A program made the translations under genes and the position numbers. Below are positions 43,402-52,658 of a stretch of DNA of 64,000 nt, piece by piece. This stretch comes from Rhizobium sp. 11515TR. Its GTDB lineage: Bacteria; Pseudomonadota; Alphaproteobacteria; Rhizobiales; Rhizobiaceae. The notes beneath the pieces were generated by a model that was not told the origin of the DNA, searched no databases, and saw only the letters and a program-made list of their open reading frames with translations. Each line of letters starts with the position of its first letter. The stretch's first letter is position 1. The DNA lies in assembly GCF_002277895.1 (NCBI RefSeq), contig NZ_CP023000.1, positions 930,001 to 994,000 on the forward strand, in the 5' to 3' direction.

Positions 43402-44565
43402 TCAATCGCGGATCGCGTTTTCAGTCTCGGCGTCGAAGAAATGCAGTTCTGCCGGATTGACCGACAGGAAGAGCGTCTCGCCAACGCGAAGCGGAAGTGT
43501 CGCCGGCACAGAGGCACGCAATCGAGGGCCGGAAAGCGAAACCTCGTCGGCTTCCGCCGTCACCTCCTCCAGCTTGCCGGCCCCGCCAATATCGAGATGG
43601 ATAAGTTTCGTGGCGCCGAAATCCTCGATGAAGGCAATCGTTCCTTCAATGCGCCCGAACCCCGGATCAGCGGCGTCCGCGGCGTTCAATGCCTCGGCAC
43701 GCACGCCGACAATGATCTCCTTGCCGACATGACGCACAAGCGCAGGACGCGCGGCAACGACAGGTGCGGGCACCCGCAGGCTGAATCCGCCGGCAACAAC
43801 AGCCAGACCGCCCTCGCCGTGCGCCAGCGTGGTTTTCAGGAAGTTCATCGACGGCGTACCGATGAACCCGGCAACGAAGAGATTGGCGGGCGTGTCGTAA
43901 AGCGCGCGCGGCGTGCCGAGCTGCTGCAAAACGCCGGCGCGCATCACGGCGACGCGATCACCCATGGTCATGGCCTCGATCTGGTCATGGGTGACATAGA
44001 CGGTGGTAATGCCGCTCAACTTCTGCAGCCGGGCGATTTCCGCCCGCATCTGGCCGCGCAGCCGTGCGTCGAGATTGCTCAAAGGCTCGTCCATCAAAAA
44101 CGCCTTGGGCGCGCGCACCAGCGCCCGGCCCATCGCCACGCGCTGTCGCTGACCGCCTGAAAGCTGCCCCGGCTTGCGGCCGAGATAAGCATCGAGTTCG
44201 AGAAGCTTGGCCGTTTCCCTGACCTTGCGGTCGATCTCGGCCTTGTCGACGCCGCGTACGGACAGGCCGAAGCCGATATTCTCGGCGACCGTCATATGCG
44301 GATAAAGCGCGTAGGACTGGAAGACCATCGCAATGTCGCGATCGCGGGGTGCAAGGCCGTTGGCGACGGTATCGCCAACCAATAGGCGGCCGCCAGTGAT
44401 ATCCTCAAGGCCGGCAATCATTCGGAGCGCGGTCGACTTACCACAGCCGCTTGGGCCGACGAGAACCAGAAACTCACCATCCTCGATAGTGAGATCGAGG
44501 TGCTGGATTGCCGCATATCCGTCCGGATAACGTTTTTCCACTCCCTCAAAGACGATGGATGCCAT
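43402..44565 (-). CDS. ABC transporter ATP-binding protein, MalK/UgpC type
   Basis: 387 residues: Walker A GPSGCGKST, Q-loop MVFQSYALYPHM, signature LSGGQRQRVA, Walker B AFLMDEPLSNLD and H-loop VTHDQIEAMT, followed by a C-terminal TOBE-type regulatory domain. It most likely powers the importer whose binding protein and permeases are at 34794-38011, since that unit has no ATPase of its own. Second gene of the minus-strand operon. Confidence 0.93.
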   Translation of the reverse strand: MASIVFEGVEKRYPDGYAAIQHLDLTIEDGEFLVLVGPSGCGKSTALRMIAGLEDITGGRLLVGDTVANGLAPRDRDIAMVFQSYALYPHMTVAENIGFGLSVRGVDKAEIDRKVRETAKLLELDAYLGRKPGQLSGGQRQRVAMGRALVRAPKAFLMDEPLSNLDARLRGQMRAEIARLQKLSGITTVYVTHDQIEAMTMGDRVAVMRAGVLQQLGTPRALYDTPANLFVAGFIGTPSMNFLKTTLAHGEGGLAVVAGGFSLRVPAPVVAARPALVRHVGKEIIVGVRAEALNAADAADPGFGRIEGTIAFIEDFGATKLIHLDIGGAGKLEEVTAEADEVSLSGPRLRASVPATLPLRVGETLFLSVNPAELHFFDAETENAIRD

Positions 44566-44603
44566 GCTCTCTCCGATATGATGCGGCTTGGACGGCCGGC
44601 CGG

Positions 44604-45383
44604 TCAGGTCATATAGACGCCGCCAGTGACATTGACGCCCTGGCCGGTCATGAAACGGGCGGAATTCGAGCAGAGGAAAACGACGACATCGGCGACGTCC
44701 TCGGGTGTCTCCAGCCGTCCGAGCGGCGTCTGGGCGATATAGTCTTCAACGACGCGTTCGGGACTGACGCCGCGCAATTTGGCCTCCCAATCGATCTCGC
44801 GCTCCTGCATGCCGGTCTTGACGAAACCCGGGCAGACGGCGTTGACCCGGATGCCTTTCGAGGCCAGTTCGCGGGCAAGCGCCTGTGTCCAGCCGAGAAC
44901 GGCGAACTTGCTGGCAGAGTAATGCGCCAGAAGCGGCGCGCCGACCTTTGCGGCAAGCGAGGCCGTGTTGACAATCACCCCCTGGCCCTGCGCCACGAAG
45001 CGGCGCGCAGCGATCTGGTTCGTCAGGAAGATGCCGCGCGTGTTGACGTCGAAGTTGAAGTCCCACTCCTCGTCGGTGATCTCCAGCGCATGCTGCATCG
45101 TAGAGACCCCGGCATTGGCAATCAGTATATCGTAGCCCCCCATGAGATCCGCGGCTCGTTCGAACGTTTTTTCCACGGAGGAACGTGAACGAACATCGAT
45201 CTCCAGAGCATGGCCGGAAATCGACTGTGCGACTGTGTTCGCCGCGTCCAGATTGATGTCGCAAATGGTGATCTTGACGCCTTGTTTTGCCAGCGCCTGG
45301 GCGATTGCACGGCCTATTCCACTGCCGCCGCCGGTGACGATCGCCTTCAAACCGTCGAGTTCCGCAAATTTCGGATGTCCCAC
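44604..45383 (-). CDS. SDR family oxidoreductase
   Basis: 259 residues from a GTG at 45383 (GGAG 9 nt upstream); an ATG at 45419 extends the frame but lacks a ribosome site. Classical SDR: cofactor loop TGGGSGIGRAIA, DINLD (acidic residue favouring NAD), NAGVST and catalytic HYSASK. Members in sugar operons oxidise polyols or sugar acids. First gene of the minus-strand operon, divergent from the DeoR regulator. Confidence 0.88.
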   Translation of the reverse strand: MGHPKFAELDGLKAIVTGGGSGIGRAIAQALAKQGVKITICDINLDAANTVAQSISGHALEIDVRSRSSVEKTFERAADLMGGYDILIANAGVSTMQHALEITDEEWDFNFDVNTRGIFLTNQIAARRFVAQGQGVIVNTASLAAKVGAPLLAHYSASKFAVLGWTQALARELASKGIRVNAVCPGFVKTGMQEREIDWEAKLRGVSPERVVEDYIAQTPLGRLETPEDVADVVVFLCSNSARFMTGQGVNVTGGVYMT

Positions 45384-45423
45384 GAACCATATCTCCGACC
45401 AAAACAACACGGCGATCATATAA

Positions 45424-45476
45424 CAACAAAAACTTACAAATCAATCGAAATTTATGTTTGAATTTGTTCGCTTTCT
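45424..45476. promoter_or_regulatory. Divergent promoter/operator region between SDR and DeoR genes
   Basis: An AT-rich stretch contains ACAAAT at about 45435 and ATTTGT at about 45463 as an inverted pair. Between them lie the half-sites TCGAAATTTATG and GTTTGAATTTG, which loosely echo TTGTTCAATTTTG upstream of the binding-protein gene. It is consistent with a DeoR operator but weakly supported. Confidence 0.3.
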
Positions 45477-45552
45477 GAGCTAAGCACTGGTTATGTAATG
45501 GGAGGGCTGGGCTTCGGTGGTATGCGAACGCAAACACCCCCACCTTATCTAA

Positions 45553-46422
45553 ATGAAAGACAGACCAATGATCACAGGCCATGACGCCGAAACGCTGACC
45601 GTCGAAAAAACGAAAGTTCTCGCGCGCACGCGCCGTTCCTTCATTTTGGATGCGCTGGCCGAAACGGGCGCCGTATCCGTCACGGAAATTGCCGCGCAGC
45701 TCGGCGTGTCTGAAATGACCGTGCGGCGCGACCTGACGGAACTGGAGAAGGAAGGACGGCTTGCCCGCACCCATGGCGGAGCAGTCAGCACCGACCTTAC
45801 CACAATTGTCGAACCCGGCCTTTCAGCAACCACCTCGCGCCTCAACGAGCCGACCTTTCAGGCTCGTCTTGCCAAGAACGCATTGCCGAAGCGGCTGATT
45901 GCGGAAGCGGCGGCGCAGGTCGCTTCAGGACTTCGCACCGTCGCGCTGGATGTCGGCACGACAACATTCCTGCTTGCCCGGTTGCTCGCCGGCCAGCAGC
46001 ATGTAAAGTTCTTCACCAACAGCGTGCGCAACGCCACCCAGCTTGGGGAAGGCCTGGCGGAAGTCTACCTGCCTGGCGGCCGCATGAGAAACGATGAATT
46101 GTCGATCTCAAATGCGACGGCGATTTCCCAGTTCGAAGCACTTTGGTTCGACATCGCCTTTGTCGGCGTTTCCGGACTGACGTCGGACGGTATTTATGAT
46201 TATTCCTTCGATGATACGGAGATGAAGCGCGTCTATCTCCGCCGCTCGACGAAGAAGGTCGTTCTTTGTGACGCATCGAAATTCGATTGCATGTCGCTCG
46301 TCCACATCGCACCGTTGTCACAATTCGACATGCTGATCACCAATGCATCGCCGCCTCCGGAACTGGCAGAAGCGCTCGAAGCCGCCAAGGTCGAAGTGAT
46401 GGTCGCCGGCGCGTCCTCCTGA
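45553..46422 (+). CDS. DeoR/GlpR family regulator
   Basis: 289 residues. N-terminal DeoR HTH (RRSFILDALAETGAVSVTEIAAQLGVSEMTVRRDLTELEKEGRLARTHGGA) and the C-terminal sugar-phosphate-sensing domain (ALDVGTTTFLLARLL, NSVRNATQL). An extra 20-25 residues precede the HTH; the start may be 45553 or 45568. The family responds to phosphorylated sugars, so a product of the FGGY kinase is the natural effector. Divergent from the SDR operon. Confidence 0.92.
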   Translation: MKDRPMITGHDAETLTVEKTKVLARTRRSFILDALAETGAVSVTEIAAQLGVSEMTVRRDLTELEKEGRLARTHGGAVSTDLTTIVEPGLSATTSRLNEPTFQARLAKNALPKRLIAEAAAQVASGLRTVALDVGTTTFLLARLLAGQQHVKFFTNSVRNATQLGEGLAEVYLPGGRMRNDELSISNATAISQFEALWFDIAFVGVSGLTSDGIYDYSFDDTEMKRVYLRRSTKKVVLCDASKFDCMSLVHIAPLSQFDMLITNASPPPELAEALEAAKVEVMVAGASS

Positions 46423-46476
46423 AGCATCCGGTTTGTGAAAACCCGCTTTCCCTAACGCCCAATTTCGGAGCTTTCG

Positions 46477-47277
46477 ATGGTTTTTGAATTTTTTGGTGAC
46501 AAGAAGAAGGTCATCATAGCCATGGCGCATATCGGCGCCCTGCCCGGCTCGCCGAATTATGATCCGAAAGGCGGCGTCTCGAAGCTCATCGACGACGTGA
46601 TGGAAGATATTCGCGCGCTGCAGGAAGGTGGCGTGGATGCCATCATGTTCGGCAACGAGAATGACCGGCCTTACGAGTTGAAAGCGCCGCCGGAAGGTAT
46701 TGCTGCGATGACGGCGATCGTCCAGGCTGCAAAGGCAGAACTCAAGATCCCCTTCGGTGTCAACTATCTCTGGGATCCAACAGCAAGCGTCGCCATCGGT
46801 GCCGCCACCGGCGCTAGCTTCGTGCGTGAGATCTTCACCGGCGTTTTCGCTTCCGATATGGGTATCTGGGCACCGGATTGCGCGACGCCAGCGCGACTGC
46901 GCGCCAAGCTCGGCCGCACCGACATGAAGATGCTATTCAACATCAATGCGGAATTCGCCCATTCGCTCGACCAGCGCCCGATCGAACTCCGCGCAAAGAG
47001 CGCCGTCTTCTCCTCGCTAGCCGACGCCATCCTTGTGTCCGGCCCGCTAACCGGTCAGCCGGTCGACCAGTCCGGCTTGCGCAAGGTTTGCGAAGCCGTG
47101 CCGGATGTTCCCGTTTTCGCCAATACAGGCGTCAACAAGGACAATGTCACCGACATCCTCTCCTGCGCCAGCGGTGTCGTTATCGGCACGCATTTCAAAT
47201 ATGAGGGCAATACCTGGAACAAGGTCGAGCCCGCCCGCGTCAAGCGCTTCATGGACGTCGTCAGGGCTATTCGCTGA
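46477..47277 (+). CDS. BtpA/SgcQ family TIM-barrel protein
   Basis: 266 residues with the family blocks MAHIGALPGSPNYDP, EGGVDAIMFGNENDRPYE, FGVNYLWDP and VFANTGVNKDNV. BtpA/SgcQ relatives are found in sugar operons and in photosystem I biogenesis; their chemistry is not settled. It lies 54 nt after the DeoR gene in the same direction, suggesting it belongs to this catabolic locus. The 305-bp gap that follows (47278-47582) has no gene that I can support. Confidence 0.88.
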   Translation: MVFEFFGDKKKVIIAMAHIGALPGSPNYDPKGGVSKLIDDVMEDIRALQEGGVDAIMFGNENDRPYELKAPPEGIAAMTAIVQAAKAELKIPFGVNYLWDPTASVAIGAATGASFVREIFTGVFASDMGIWAPDCATPARLRAKLGRTDMKMLFNINAEFAHSLDQRPIELRAKSAVFSSLADAILVSGPLTGQPVDQSGLRKVCEAVPDVPVFANTGVNKDNVTDILSCASGVVIGTHFKYEGNTWNKVEPARVKRFMDVVRAIR

Positions 47278-47582
47278 CGATGCTCCGGCGGCAAACAGCG
47301 CCTTGGAAGGCTCACCGGCCGGCCGCCGCTTGACACCGCTCATTTTAGCATCGAATTCCGGATCGATTTCAGCCACGACACGCTGACGGAAAGAAAGCAC
47401 CTCGGGATCTTTCATAATAGTCGGACTATATCAGTCGCCTTGGCGCTCCCGCTCCATACGGGAGCACGGCGGCGCAGTCTCTCGTGCCGCTGGCGATAAT
47501 AATGGTATCTCCGAGGCTCGCCGGAATTTTGAGAGGACCCAAGCGATTGTTAATCAGCAACGGCACGCTGGAGCCATTGCAC

Positions 47583-47990
47583 TCACGCCCGCTTTTCGAT
47601 GAGCTCCAGCACCGGCGCGCCGATCAAGGGAGCCAACCGCTGTTGTATCGCTACGATATTGGCGAGCGGCCGCCACTGGACCGACATGCTGGTGATACGG
47701 CCGTCCTCGCCGATCCGCATATCGTCAACGCCCGTCACTTCAATGTCACCAGCCCGGATGCGCAGCATTACCGCGGCGCGCTTGTCGCCCGCGATGACTT
47801 CTTCCGTCGTAAATAAATCGACACCCGAGTGCAGCACACCCAACACCTTAACGACAGCATCGCGGCCAACAAAGGGATCGACGACAAACGGGCTGAGCAG
47901 CACGATGTCGTCGCTTAGATGCTCGCCGAGTTTGTCTACCTCGCCGGCGTCCATGGCGTTCAGAAACGGCGTTACATGTCGCATATCCAT
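47583..47990 (-). CDS. NTF2/SnoaL-like fold protein
   Basis: 135 residues with the cone-shaped NTF2 pattern: FLNAMDAGEVDKLGEHLSDDIVLLSPF at the start and DDMRIGEDGRITSMSVQWRPLANI near the end. Such proteins are small hydrolases, isomerases or binding proteins. Divergent from the LysR gene at 48078 with 87 bp between starts, so probably its target. Confidence 0.8.
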   Translation of the reverse strand: MDMRHVTPFLNAMDAGEVDKLGEHLSDDIVLLSPFVVDPFVGRDAVVKVLGVLHSGVDLFTTEEVIAGDKRAAVMLRIRAGDIEVTGVDDMRIGEDGRITSMSVQWRPLANIVAIQQRLAPLIGAPVLELIEKRA

Positions 47991-48077
47991 GTCGATTTTC
48001 CTTCTGTTGATTTGGACTCAATCGCACGACGCCTGCCGCCCTTGTAGCGCCGGACCAGGCGTGACAGTATTGACACC

Positions 48078-49001
48078 ATGTCAACACCGACACTCAGTAC
48101 AATTCAGCTGCAATGCTTCGTGCGGATCGTGGACACTGGATCGTTCGCCGAAGCAGGTCGGCAGCTCGGCCTGTCCACATCGGGCATCTCGAAGACGATC
48201 GCACGCTTGGAGGAAGCAAGAGGAGTGCGACTGCTCAATCGCTCGACGCACTCCCTTTCCTTAACGCCGGAAGGTGAGGAACTTATCGGACTCGCCCGCG
48301 AAGCGGTTCGCAGCATCGAACAGGTGGACACAGCCTTAACAGCGGCAGCACGAGACGGTGCCCACGGTCGCGTCCGAGTCGGAGCACCAACCGCTTTCCT
48401 CAGCGCCTGCCTTGCTCCCCTGACTTCAGCCTTCAGGCGCGCGCATCCGGATATCCTGCTCGACTTGCGTGGTAGCGATCAGATGATCGACTTGGCCGAG
48501 GATGGGGTGGACATTGTGCTGCGTGCGGGAGTTATAGACGGCATCCCTGGGCATCTTCAGCGGACGCTATTCGACTTTGCATGGGTCGCCTGCGCGTCGC
48601 CCGCCTATTTATCCAACCAGGGAAAACCATCGACGCCCAGTGACTTGTCAAATCACGATCTTATCGGTTTCCGCAACCAACGCACCGGGGTCGTGGATGC
48701 ATGGCGCTTCGGCACCCGCCATGGTGATGGTTCCGAATTGCGATGGTACCCAAGCCCTGCATTGATCCTCGACGATGCCAATTCCGTTGTCCAAACAGCA
48801 ATTGCCGGTGCCGGCATAGCGTGGGCGCCCCACTGGCTGGTTGCCGATGCATTGCGGGCCGGCAGCTTGTCCGCCGTGCTCGATGAATGGGCATGCGGAC
48901 CGACAACAATGTGGATGATTCGTCGGAACCATGCGCTTAACCCGACACGAATAGATCTCGTCATGACGTTCTTCAGGAAGAACGCGGCGGCATTCCGCTA
49001 A
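48078..49001 (+). CDS. LysR family regulator
   Basis: 307 residues. HTH at about 8-66 (LQCFVRIVDTGSFAEAGRQLGLSTSGISKTIARLEEARGVRLL) and a LysR effector domain with RVRVGAPTAFLSACLAPL. Divergent from the NTF2-like gene. A role in activating that gene or the neighbouring hydrolase is inferred. Confidence 0.91.
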   Translation: MSTPTLSTIQLQCFVRIVDTGSFAEAGRQLGLSTSGISKTIARLEEARGVRLLNRSTHSLSLTPEGEELIGLAREAVRSIEQVDTALTAAARDGAHGRVRVGAPTAFLSACLAPLTSAFRRAHPDILLDLRGSDQMIDLAEDGVDIVLRAGVIDGIPGHLQRTLFDFAWVACASPAYLSNQGKPSTPSDLSNHDLIGFRNQRTGVVDAWRFGTRHGDGSELRWYPSPALILDDANSVVQTAIAGAGIAWAPHWLVADALRAGSLSAVLDEWACGPTTMWMIRRNHALNPTRIDLVMTFFRKNAAAFR

Positions 49002-49067
49002 CATTCCATCCCGACACGTCGTTGGCGCCGGCAATATTTTCGCGAGTTCCAGTAGGAATTCCCCGAC

Positions 49068-50377
49068 CTAACCGGGGATGTGATCCACCCCACCTACGTC
49101 CTTCATGAAGGCGAGCAGCAGCTCGCTCAGCCGAACCGGCTGCTCCTGCTGGATCCAATGACCAGCGCCGTCGATCAGCTCGATGCCAGCCATCTTCGTC
49201 GCTGCCTTCATCCTCATGATATCGAGCGCGCCCGGCGACGCATAGGTGCCCCAATCGCTCTTCCCGCCGACGAAGAGTGAGGGGACATCGATCGTCCTGC
49301 CCGAAAACAGGCGCAACTCGGCATTCAGGTCAGGATCGGAATAGACGCGATAAGTCTGCAGCGCGCCTTGAAATCCGGTGCGGTCATATTCCTCCGTGTA
49401 CACGCCAAGTTCCGGCTCGGTGAGCCATTTGCAGGATTGGACCTCGGCAGCGGAAGGCTGGAATGAAGCGACAGTCTCGGGCATCGTCTTGCCGAGATCC
49501 ATAACATAGTAGGTGGGCATTTTTGCAAGCTCCATGGCGGTTCGCGCCAGCAGCGGATGCGGCTTGTTTCCCGGCCAGTCGGCACTCTTGACGTAGAAAA
49601 ATGCGCGAAGAAACGCGTGCAGACCTTGAGGGGGTGCCACATGTCATCATTGGCCTTCCGCGTGCTCAAATATTGCTGATAATACTCTCTGGGCGGATCG
49701 AGCGCGGCCAGTGCGGCCGCCAACTTTTGATTGTCAGTGTTCGGTTGGACCGACGACGATGCCTCGACTTCCGCGGTGTTGAACGGAAATGCCGGCGGGC
49801 CGGGGAACGGCGCGCTCATCAGCATCACCGATGGAAAGACGTCAGGTCGGGCGAGCGCGCAATAGGCTGCGACGGGTGAGCCGAAGTCGTGCCCAATGAG
49901 CATCGTCGTGTGCCGATACCCCAACGCCGAAACCAGTCCGAGGGCGTCGCGCGTCATATTCAGGAGGCTGAAGGGCGCGAGAGGAGCGTCATAGCCGTTC
50001 ATCCAACCGGTGGTGCGGCCAAAACCCCGCTGATCCGGCGCCACGACATGGTATCCCGCGTCAGCCAGAATCGGAATCAGGTGCCGCCAGCCGTAAGCCA
50101 AATCTGGAAAGCCGTGTAGAAGCAGCGCGAGTGGCCGGCCGGCGTTTTCATAACCGGCCTCGAGAACATGGACATCAAGGCCGTTGACCCCGTGGATCAT
50201 GCGCGAGCGGACCCCCTTGGGAAGCGTTCCCCCGCCGTAAGGTGGTGTAGTCAAAGCACTTCCTCCCATGGGGTTTGAGCGAGCCGATCGAAGTGACGCC
50301 GCAACCAGACTGGCCGCACCCATCGCCAAAACGGCACGTCGGGACATCGATGGTATGAAACGAACGGGGTGACTCAT
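49068..50377 (-). pseudogene. Alpha/beta hydrolase (epoxide-hydrolase-like), frameshifted
   Basis: The N-terminal part (from ATG 50377) has a twin-arginine-type signal (SMSRRAVLAMGAASLVAASL), the oxyanion block LLLHGFPDLAYGW, PDQRGFGRT and the nucleophile elbow IGHDFGSPVAA. The frame breaks at about 49630-49634 (after NDDMWHPLK). The rest of the protein (QGLHAFLRAFFYVKSADWPG to IDGAGHWIQQEQP, which includes the catalytic His) continues in another frame down to 49068. The break lies in a run of five C on the coding strand, where six would restore the frame. It is a recent inactivating slip or a base-calling error. Divergent TetR gene and tandem operators upstream. Confidence 0.85.
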
Positions 50378-50392
50378 CCGCCGGCCTCTTTC

Positions 50393-50426
50393 TATGGTGA
50401 TCGCCATAGTATGGCAATCGCCATAG
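50393..50426. promoter_or_regulatory. Two tandem palindromic operators (TetR type)
   Basis: Two adjacent 17-bp direct repeats, TATGGTGATCGCCATAG and TATGGCAATCGCCATAG, each palindromic, lie between the hydrolase start (50377) and the TetR start (50459). They overlap any promoter in this 81-bp gap, as expected for autoregulated divergent control. Confidence 0.75.
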
Positions 50427-50458
50427 CGGCGTCAAGCGAACCGTGTTATGTTTGTTGC

Positions 50459-51052
50459 ATGCCACGTAAGACTGACGCCCGCGCCAACGCGATTGCCACC
50501 GCCCAAAGACTGTTTCGCATCCAAGGTTACACTGCGACCGGATTGACTCAGATCATTACGGAAAGTGGCGCGCCCAAAGGATCGTTCTATTTTCACTTTC
50601 CACGCGGCAAAGCACAGCTCGCAGAAGAGGCAATCGATCAATACGTTGCGAGCCGGATTGCGGTTTTGCGGAATATCTCAGCGGATACGACGGGCGATGC
50701 CGAGAGTTTCGTTCGCCTGATTTTCAGCACATTCGCCGCCGAAATGGCCACCTCCGACTTCCAATATGGCTGTCTGATGCAAAATCTGGCCAACGAGCTG
50801 CCCGCGCTCGACGCCGAGCTGACCAAACGGGTCGCGCGCGGGTTTGTCGATTCGACCGAGATTATTGCAGAGCATTTCAGGGAGTGCGGCTTCGCTCCCG
50901 CGCGCGCGTCCTCCACAGCAGCCGCGCTGGTAGCCGCCCTCGAAGGCGCGCGAACGATCGCACGCCTGGAACGCACGCCGGCTGTATTCGAGGCGCTGGC
51001 GGAGGTTAGTTGCACCACCATGACTGGGGACAGCGTCCTCTCGGCAAAATAA
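50459..51052 (+). CDS. TetR/AcrR family regulator
   Basis: 197 residues from the ATG at 50459 (MPRKTDARANAIATAQRLF). TetR HTH at residues about 8-55 (GYTATGLTQIITESGAPKGSFYFHFPRGKAQLAEEAI), followed by a YcdC/LmrA-like C-terminal domain. The operator pair lies 33 bp upstream. Divergent from the alpha/beta hydrolase gene, its likely target. Confidence 0.9.
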   Translation: MPRKTDARANAIATAQRLFRIQGYTATGLTQIITESGAPKGSFYFHFPRGKAQLAEEAIDQYVASRIAVLRNISADTTGDAESFVRLIFSTFAAEMATSDFQYGCLMQNLANELPALDAELTKRVARGFVDSTEIIAEHFRECGFAPARASSTAAALVAALEGARTIARLERTPAVFEALAEVSCTTMTGDSVLSAK

Positions 51053-51107
51053 TGTCGCGACATAGGCGCTGCCGCACGAACTTGATCGCTCCCGGCGCCC
51101 CATCCGG

Positions 51108-52514
51108 TCAAAGATCTGGATGCAGGTCTCTGACGGTGCTCACACTTTCCAGCTGGGACGCGACCGCCAGGATCGTCGACTCCGCCAGCCAACTGCCCAC
51201 GATCTGGATGTTGATCGGAAGGCCTTCCCTGCTCGTGCCGAATCGCATTGAAATTCCCGGCAAGCCGGTGACGTTGAGCGGTACGGTCGCGCCCTGCAGA
51301 TAGGTAGCGTCGACCGTTCGGCCATTGATGAGGAATTCCTCTTGGCCGTGCTTGTGAGCCGGGAGCGGCAGCACCGGCGTGATCAGCGCGTCGAATTTCT
51401 GGAAATACGCGGCGAAGCCATCGCGGAGACGCTCCGCCGCTTGCTCGGCCTCGATGAAGTCCACCATCGATGTGTCCGGCAGCGACAGCATCGTCTTGGA
51501 CATCTTGTACATCTGGTCTTCGTGCCCGGCGGTCGCCTCCGCGAAAGCCTGCTTCATCTCCATCACGTGGATACGATTGAAGACATCGAGCGCGAAATCT
51601 CTCTCGAGCGCGGGAATGCGCACTGGCTCAACATATAGCCCGAGACTCTTGAGCGCCTCAGCGGCCGCCTCGACCACCTTGGCCACTTCCGGGTCGATCG
51701 GCCCGAAGCCCGGTTCGACCAGCCAACCCACTCGAAGCTGCCGATAGGACTGACGACCGATACCGGCGTCGAATTGAACAGTGCTCGTCGCGAAAGCGTC
51801 ATGGCCATCGGGGCCGGCAAGCTGCGAGAGGGCGAGCGCTAGGTCGCGGATGCTGCGGGCCATTGGGCCTACATGCCAGAAGCGGCGTGGCGCACGCGGA
51901 TAGATGCCGGTCATCGGCACACGGCCGTGCGTTGCTTTGATAGACGAGATACCGGTCTGGGCCGCCGGTCCGCGCACCGAGATGGCGAGATCGGTGCCAA
52001 GGCCGATCGGCGACATGCCCGCCGCAATCGCGGCCGACTCGCCACCGCTCGAACCGCCCGGCGTTCGCGAGAGATCCCAGGGATTGTTCGAGCGGCCGGT
52101 AAGGAGGTTGTCACTTTCGATCCAGTAAGAGAATTCGGGAAGATTGGTCTTGGCGAGCAGGATGCCGCCGGCCCTCTTCATGCGTGCGACGCTGGTGGCA
52201 TCAGCATCGGGCGTGCGTCCCTTGAAGATCGGCGAGCCGCGCTGCGTCGCCACGCCGGCGGTATCGATCGAGTCCTTAACCGTGAACGGAACGCCATGAA
52301 GGGCACCGAGCTCGTCACCCGCGCGGACCGCGGCGTCAGCCGCCTCAGCCTTTTCCAAGGCGTCTTCGGCGAGGGTGACGACCGCATTGATCTTCGGGTC
52401 CACGGCCTGGATCCGGTTCAGATGAGCCTTGACGACCTCGACCGCTGACACCTCGCGGCTGCGGATCATGTCAGCAAGCTTGGTCGCGTCCGAATAGATG
52501 ATGTTCTCACTCAT
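51108..52514 (-). CDS. Amidase signature enzyme
   Basis: 468 residues from the ATG at 52514. Triad elements: lysine in HGVPFTVKDSID, cis-serine in TPGGSSGGESAA and nucleophile in GTDLAISVRGPA, where the usual GGS(I/V)R is AIS(V)R. The nucleophile serine is kept but the flanking glycines are lost, which could alter the oxyanion pocket. The C-terminus has LPLPAHKHGQEEF. Divergent from the TetR gene at 52659, with operators between. Probably hydrolyses an aryl or alkyl amide. Confidence 0.88.
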   Translation of the reverse strand: MSENIIYSDATKLADMIRSREVSAVEVVKAHLNRIQAVDPKINAVVTLAEDALEKAEAADAAVRAGDELGALHGVPFTVKDSIDTAGVATQRGSPIFKGRTPDADATSVARMKRAGGILLAKTNLPEFSYWIESDNLLTGRSNNPWDLSRTPGGSSGGESAAIAAGMSPIGLGTDLAISVRGPAAQTGISSIKATHGRVPMTGIYPRAPRRFWHVGPMARSIRDLALALSQLAGPDGHDAFATSTVQFDAGIGRQSYRQLRVGWLVEPGFGPIDPEVAKVVEAAAEALKSLGLYVEPVRIPALERDFALDVFNRIHVMEMKQAFAEATAGHEDQMYKMSKTMLSLPDTSMVDFIEAEQAAERLRDGFAAYFQKFDALITPVLPLPAHKHGQEEFLINGRTVDATYLQGATVPLNVTGLPGISMRFGTSREGLPINIQIVGSWLAESTILAVASQLESVSTVRDLHPDL

Positions 52515-52559
52515 GTCTTTCTCTCTTTTCCTGCTCCGTCTCGCTCGGCACGTAGCCAA

Positions 52560-52628
52560 CCTAACGTTCGTTAGGGGGAGATAAGCCCTTTCCTTTTTGT
52601 ACGTCAAGGCCTATCTAACATTTGGTAG
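52560..52628. promoter_or_regulatory. Operator pair between amidase and TetR genes
   Basis: CCTAACGTTCGTTAGG (52560-52575) is a 7-2-7 inverted repeat. CTAACATTTGGTAG (52615-52628) matches its core at 11 of 14 positions. They lie just upstream of the amidase and TetR starts respectively, as expected for a TetR-controlled divergent pair. Confidence 0.65.
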
Positions 52629-52658
52629 AGTAATGACCATTCGATCCTGGCCGCTGAG

